Made by a program: the position numbers and the translations under genes | Part shown: one piece after another, positions 1-5,200 of the stretch | How the letters are laid out: each line of letters begins with the position of its first letter | How positions within the stretch are numbered: position 1 is the stretch's first letter | Assembly: GCA_016177145.1 (NCBI GenBank) | Contig: JACOVV010000051.1 | Coordinates: 1 to 8,175, forward strand | Reading direction: 5' to 3' | DNA length: 8,175 bases | Origin: Candidatus Omnitrophota bacterium | GTDB lineage: Bacteria > Omnitrophota > Gorgyraeia > JACOVV01 | Notes under the pieces: generated by a model | What the model was told of the DNA's origin: nothing | What the model saw: the letters and a program-made list of their open reading frames with translations, nothing else | Database searches by the model: none

Positions 1-2284
1 GGTTCAGGAGTGCATTTCTGTGTTTGTCTTCTTGAAAATCTTCAGCAGGATTATCCAATCTTGGATTATTTCTGAGGCGTTCGAGCGTCTGTGTGTCTAT
101 CCGCATTTTCTCACCTTGGGCCAATTTAATAGCGAGAGGAAAATCGAAAACAAGACCGCTGTCAATGATCAGATCGTTCTCCCCTCTGAGATGGAAAGAA
201 ACGTGACTGCGAACCGCAACGTTGTCGCCGATTCGAACGTTGGTTTGCGAGTCATATTCGTCCTCCACACGCAGAATGAATTGGCCGTTTCTCTCTCCCC
301 GTTCCAACCGGAAATTTCTCCCGATAAGGGTCTGCGTGCCGCTTAAATAGATTTGAGTATTGGCGCCGACAAAACCGTTTTCACCCAGTCGCGCATTGAG
401 AGATTGTCTGCTCGCCAGGAAAAACGCGGGGCTCAATTCTACGATCGCCTCCTGGGAAACCTGCCACTCGCCTTGATCGGTTAAGAGCCGGCGGTCGTAT
501 TCACTGTAGAGATGCGCCGCCGATTGAGGAGACTCCGGCCCTGTCATCTCCTTAATCGGCGCGAAGTTCTCTTCACGAGAAACCAGCAAAACGGCCCCTT
601 GAATGAGCCCCCGGATGAAACCATGGAACGCCATGATTTCAAATTTATTCGTGCTCACAGTCACCCATCGAAAAGTTTCAGGATCGAATCCCTCTACCGT
701 TTTGTTTCTGGCAACAACTACCGGCAGCGGCTCCAATGGATTTCCCGAGTCTTGAAAAGAACTCAAACTCCAGATCAACTGATTAATACTCCCCAGTCGA
801 AACCAGAGATGAGCGTGTCGCGTCAGTGTTTCTTTACTGCATTCTCTTCCAAGCCGTTGGTCGCGAAATTCTTCAGGCAATTCTTGAAGACTTGCCAAAT
901 GATGGGTCATCCACGCGCCTAATTCCTTTCCTTTCCTGCCGCTCTCTTGAGCCCTTCGCTCAAACTCTTCCAAGAGATCGAGAGTGTAAATCCCCCTGTC
1001 TGATCTAAAGACCACAAACGGAGTGCCATCAAGGGTGTAAACGTATTTAAGATAGGTGAGCTCCGCTGGGACCTGATTGTACTCAATCACCGCTAACTTC
1101 TCATCCTGCAAAATCACCATACCGACTCGTTCATTGGGATCATTTTTTTCAACCACGGTGAGACTCATGTGCTCTGCCCCTCTTCTCAGGTCCTTAGCCG
1201 ATCGAATATGCGCGCCGAACGAAGCCGGTCCCGGCATAAAGGCGTTGTCCACGTTGAGCATGCTGACATATTTGACGCCGAAACGAGCCAGCCACTGCTG
1301 GGTCTCACGGTCTTGAAGCACCCAATCCCTGATATCGCCGTGGCCAAATCCACCGACGATGATTTTGTTTTTCTTTTCCAGGACAAACTCTCCCAGATTC
1401 GTCACCTGAGGCATGACTCGCTGACGGACAAACCGGACCCAATCCACGGGAACTTCTCCAAAATACTTCCCACCGACGATGTGACGGCTAAAAAACTCCA
1501 CGGTCTCCTCATGAGTGACATCACTGGTCATGATCAGCCAGGGGACCGGTTTCCCGTATTTTTCCGATAGAGCGCGAATTTTTTGAGCAGTCATTTTCGC
1601 CAATGACCAACTCATGACCTGACTTGCCGGAAACAGGATCTTGGGATGTTCATATCCAAGACGAGAACCGGATCCCCCCGCCAATGTGGCATACGCAACA
1701 TTTCCCTTCCGGAAAGCTTCCTCCCCGATCCTCTGAACCGCCAGGTTGTCTTGGGTCGGGCCTTGCGTTAAGTCATAAACTTCAGGAACTGAAAGTGTTT
1801 TTGATTGAACCTCGACCCTGGCCCCTTCTTCTCCCCGAGCGATGAAACGTTGATACAGTTCTTCAACCTCCTCAATATCAATCACCTCTAACTGTCGCAG
1901 AAATTCTTTTTTTTCTTCTGTTGTCAAATCGTCCCAGAAATGGAAGATTCCCCCTTTGCCGAAGACCATGAACTGAGCGATTCGTTCTTTATCTCCGCCT
2001 GAGGCCCTGGGATCACCCAGAATTGCTTGGACCCTCTCCTCACTTCCCCTCAATCGTTGAATGCTTAATTGGTATCCTGCTTCCCGTTTGCTTTCGCCGG
2101 CTATTTGAGCATACCGATCTTTATAGAATTCTATCAGCGTTTGAACGGATTCTGCCGGAAGGTCTTTAGAAATGGCGGAGCTGGGACGCAGTTGATCCCA
2201 TGAATTGGCGATGAGGAAGGGTTGGTAAACTATCGCCTCAAAGATAATACAGATGCAAAAACTATAGAAAATGCTCTGGAGCAT
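1..2284 (-). CDS. UDPGP-superfamily nucleotidyltransferase (UAP1/UDP-sugar pyrophosphorylase-like), 3'-truncated
   Basis: The frame is open from ATG 2284-2282 to the window edge, giving 761 residues with no stop. Enzymes of this family make an NDP-sugar and pyrophosphate from a sugar 1-phosphate and UTP. Residues 113-147 match the helical N-terminus of UAP1 (FWDDLTTEEKKEFLRQLE). The catalytic core follows: LAGGSGSRLG at 201-210 with PK at 214-215 (nucleotide loop), PWLIMTSDVTHEET at 248-261, KYFG at 273-276, GHGD at 314-317, NVDN at 344-347, VIEYNQVPAE at 399-408, NKFEIMAFHGF at 546-556 and REENFAPIKEMTG at 570-582. All are in the family order, so the core looks complete and active. GHGD is typical of UGPase/USP rather than UAP1 (usually GNGG), so substrate specificity stays open. 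Residues about 4-26 are hydrophobic (possible anchor or signal). Residues about 637-715 look like a parallel beta-helix. ATG 2284 is the only ATG/GTG/TTG between an in-frame TGA (2329-2327) and the conserved region. It overlaps the giant gene by 23 bases, which implies coupled translation. Confidence 0.9.
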   Translation of the reverse strand, partial: MLQSIFYSFCICIIFEAIVYQPFLIANSWDQLRPSSAISKDLPAESVQTLIEFYKDRYAQIAGESKREAGYQLSIQRLRGSEERVQAILGDPRASGGDKERIAQFMVFGKGGIFHFWDDLTTEEKKEFLRQLEVIDIEEVEELYQRFIARGEEGARVEVQSKTLSVPEVYDLTQGPTQDNLAVQRIGEEAFRKGNVAYATLAGGSGSRLGYEHPKILFPASQVMSWSLAKMTAQKIRALSEKYGKPVPWLIMTSDVTHEETVEFFSRHIVGGKYFGEVPVDWVRFVRQRVMPQVTNLGEFVLEKKNKIIVGGFGHGDIRDWVLQDRETQQWLARFGVKYVSMLNVDNAFMPGPASFGAHIRSAKDLRRGAEHMSLTVVEKNDPNERVGMVILQDEKLAVIEYNQVPAELTYLKYVYTLDGTPFVVFRSDRGIYTLDLLEEFERRAQESGRKGKELGAWMTHHLASLQELPEEFRDQRLGRECSKETLTRHAHLWFRLGSINQLIWSLSSFQDSGNPLEPLPVVVARNKTVEGFDPETFRWVTVSTNKFEIMAFHGFIRGLIQGAVLLVSREENFAPIKEMTGPESPQSAAHLYSEYDRRLLTDQGEWQVSQEAIVELSPAFFLASRQSLNARLGENGFVGANTQIYLSGTQTLIGRNFRLERGERNGQFILRVEDEYDSQTNVRIGDNVAVRSHVSFHLRGENDLIIDSGLVFDFPLAIKLAQGEKMRIDTQTLERLRNNPRLDNPAEDFQEDKHRNALLN
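2262..2284 (-). other. 23-base overlap of two genes in different frames
   Basis: The downstream ATG (2284-2282) precedes the giant gene's TAG (2264-2262). The downstream frame is +1 relative to the giant frame. Above the ATG, the downstream frame is open for 14 codons back to a TGA at 2329-2327. This kind of overlap is typical of operon neighbours whose translation is coupled. Confidence 0.8.
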
Positions 2285-5200
2285 TCTCTGCTGATTGCCT
2301 CTCCGATGATACCGGCCTGGTTTTTTTCAACGTCTCAGGCAGAATCACACGAACCCCTTCCACATGGCTGCGGTTCATCGTTTCGACGACAGCTCTGACC
2401 ATCTGGTCACGAATAGGGGTCACTTCCGTAGGGCTAAGTCCTCTTCCATAGATGGGGTCCTGTTCAGCTACCTGCAGTACCGCGTCAACGATGGGATAAA
2501 AGGCCGCGGGTCCCCATCGGCGGATCGTATGTCCGTTTTTTAAGGGATCCAGCGTGGAAAATGAATACTGAGTCCTCAGCAACCCCGCCCGCATCCTCTT
2601 GGATCTCTCCACCGCATCCATTTCAACCATGGTTCCCAGGAGAAACCGGAGCAGCAATCGTTCCTGGTGCATCGCCATTGAATTGTGGTGCAGTCCAATC
2701 ACCGAGCGATTCCAGCCGGTATCGGCATGATTCAAGGTGACACTACGACTCAAGTACGCATAGTCGGTCAGAGACATCGGCCCCTCGAACTCGACCGTCC
2801 CGACCCTTCCTTCTAATTTAATCCGAAAACTAGCGGCGATGGAAGCATTCATGCCTTGCAGCGGATAAACGGCTTCTTCTGACCGGCTGAGTGTCTCCAC
2901 CACCTCCTGCCACTGGGGCCGATCGCTCCATTGTTTCATTTCCGTCAATTGATTTGGACTCAATGTTCCTTTCTTTCGGATACGAATCACTTCTTGACGG
3001 CTGTCCACTTCGGCGCGCAGATAACTACTGACGACCTGGGCGGGAAATTGTTGTTTCAACTCTTCAACCAGCTCCGGAGAGCTGATTTTCTGTCGAGCCA
3101 CCGTTGGAAATTCCCCCTGGTCGGTAATACTGTCTCCCATGACCAGAACAACATTATTGAGCGTCAGAGGATCCTGAAGCATTCCACTCAGGAAATTAAT
3201 TTTGGAAACCCCGCCGAAAGCGACGTTGAAATACCCCGGGCCGGCGCGGATCGTAAATGGAATCTCCTGATGATCCTGGTCCACGAGTCTTGCCGCGGTC
3301 AAAGCAGTTTTACTCATTGAGCTTACTTCACTCCAAAACGCCGTATTATTGAGCAGCAGCGCCGCCAGCGGAGCCAGCCGGTGGTCCTTCCGGTTATTGT
3401 AGAGTTTATCCAAATGATCACCGGAGATAGAACCGAAAGTCCAGTCGCTCTCCTTGAAGTGAATCAAAGAAAAAGCGGCTAATAATTCCTCATCCGCCGT
3501 CAAGGGACTGGAATCTCTGCCGTCCAGCTTATTCTGAAGCGATGAAGATCCGTTTTCTGGATTCAATATTCGGTTCAATATATTTTTCCAATCACCGGGG
3601 GGTTGATTATTAAGCATCTGCCTCAATCCCCATGCCAATGATTCATGGGCGTTGTGAAATTCTTCTTCACTCATTGCCGTCATATCCGGCAAGGCCTTTG
3701 CCGGCAATTTCAATTGATCAATGAATTCTTTCAGGGAGCGCACCTGCTGCTCCCGCGTTTGCGGGTTATCATCCAGACCCAGCAAATCCTGGGGACGTCT
3801 CTCGCTGAAGAACCGCTTCAGGAAACTGTGAATAGCGACGTCCCAGACCGCCAGCCGATTGCTTTTATCTTCACTGCGGTCTCCCTGATAACGCAGCAAC
3901 GACCGCAAAGAAACCCATTGGCCTCCTTCGTACCGTTGATTGTGCTCCAATTTCTTCGCTTTGAATTGGCTGTTGGCCGTATCCACGCTGACCACCGAAG
4001 AGCCGTCATTGGCCAGAATACGAATTCTCCGCAACGCGATCACCTGAGCAATTCTAGGTAATTCCATTTGTTGAATCACCGAGAGGACCGGAACAAAAAC
4101 ATGATTCCACGCCTCTAAGGCAGTGGACCCGGTTAAAATATCAATGATCGCTCCTCTGACGGCAAACTGGATTAATTGTCTTGCCTGGTCCGGTGTGATT
4201 GGTTCGTTGGGCCTGCCTAGCGCTGTTAACGGCGCCTGCTGTAAAGGCGTGCCGGGGTCTTCAATGGTGGCGTCTTTATCAATCAAGCATCGTATTTTGT
4301 GCGAAAAAACACGGAACCCCTTCTCTTGAACCGGTAAACCCGCGGCAGAGGTGCCGACTAAATCAATCACCTGGTTGATTAACGCAATGACCTCTGCCCG
4401 TATAAACCGCAGACTCTTCTCATCATTCGGTGATACGGTCTCCTGCTGTTGCAGCAACAACAGATCGATTGTTCGAACCAATCTTGATAACGACTCCAAT
4501 TCTATCTGGATTTCCGACGGATCCAGTTCAGTGATGCCAATATTTTGAGTCCAGTTGAATGCGCGGAGAAAATCATTGGTGATTTGCTCCGTCGTCAACT
4601 GGGTATGCGCCGTGTTCGTTTCTCCTATCTGCCGCTGTAGCTCAGATTCAAGACTGGATAAGATTTCCCTCACACCTCCGCTCAACTCTCTTGAAGAGAC
4701 TTCTCCTTTGTCTAACTCTCTTAACGCCTGCCGGGCGCGTTGGGAAGCGACAAACGCTTCCCGGATCAACCCAATCTGCCGGTATAACTGAGCCCATTCT
4801 ATCCAGCCGCTGACTGCCTGCGCCCAATGATAGTGCTGGTCGAGATTCACAGGGAGTCTTGTTCGTAAAGGGGTCCCGCGGAAGCTGGTATCCTGCGTCA
4901 AGCTGTCCAGCAAGGCGCCCACGTTTTTATCATCACGATAGGAAACTCTCGCCGTCGTCTCCTGAAAGCGGACCGTTTCTTTCCCAAATTTTCTAGGCAC
5001 CCACCCGGACAAGATCCTTGCCAGAACATGTTCCGTTTGCAGAACCATCCAGTCATCAGAACGACCTACGAGCTCTTCACGCCTTTGTTTAAGCGCATAA
5101 ACCGGTTCCCATTCCTGGTCCATTTGAGTCCGCATTTTTCTCCGGCGCTCATCCAAATTGGTTTTCAGGTACTCTTCAACGCCTCCATAGGACATCAGCT

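Noticed and set aside
20..1845. Plus-strand ORFs of 60-136 codons in the first 1.9 kb, and the minus-strand ORF 1386-1186
   Set aside because: They overlap a minus-strand frame open for 2,284 bases with clear UDPGP motifs, and their products are low-complexity or basic with no recognisable motifs.
3108..3137. GDSIT as block I of an SGNH/GDSL hydrolase
   Set aside because: It lies late in its domain, no downstream GxND or DxxH blocks are visible, and the preceding SGD and VSK motifs fit HAD motif IV better.
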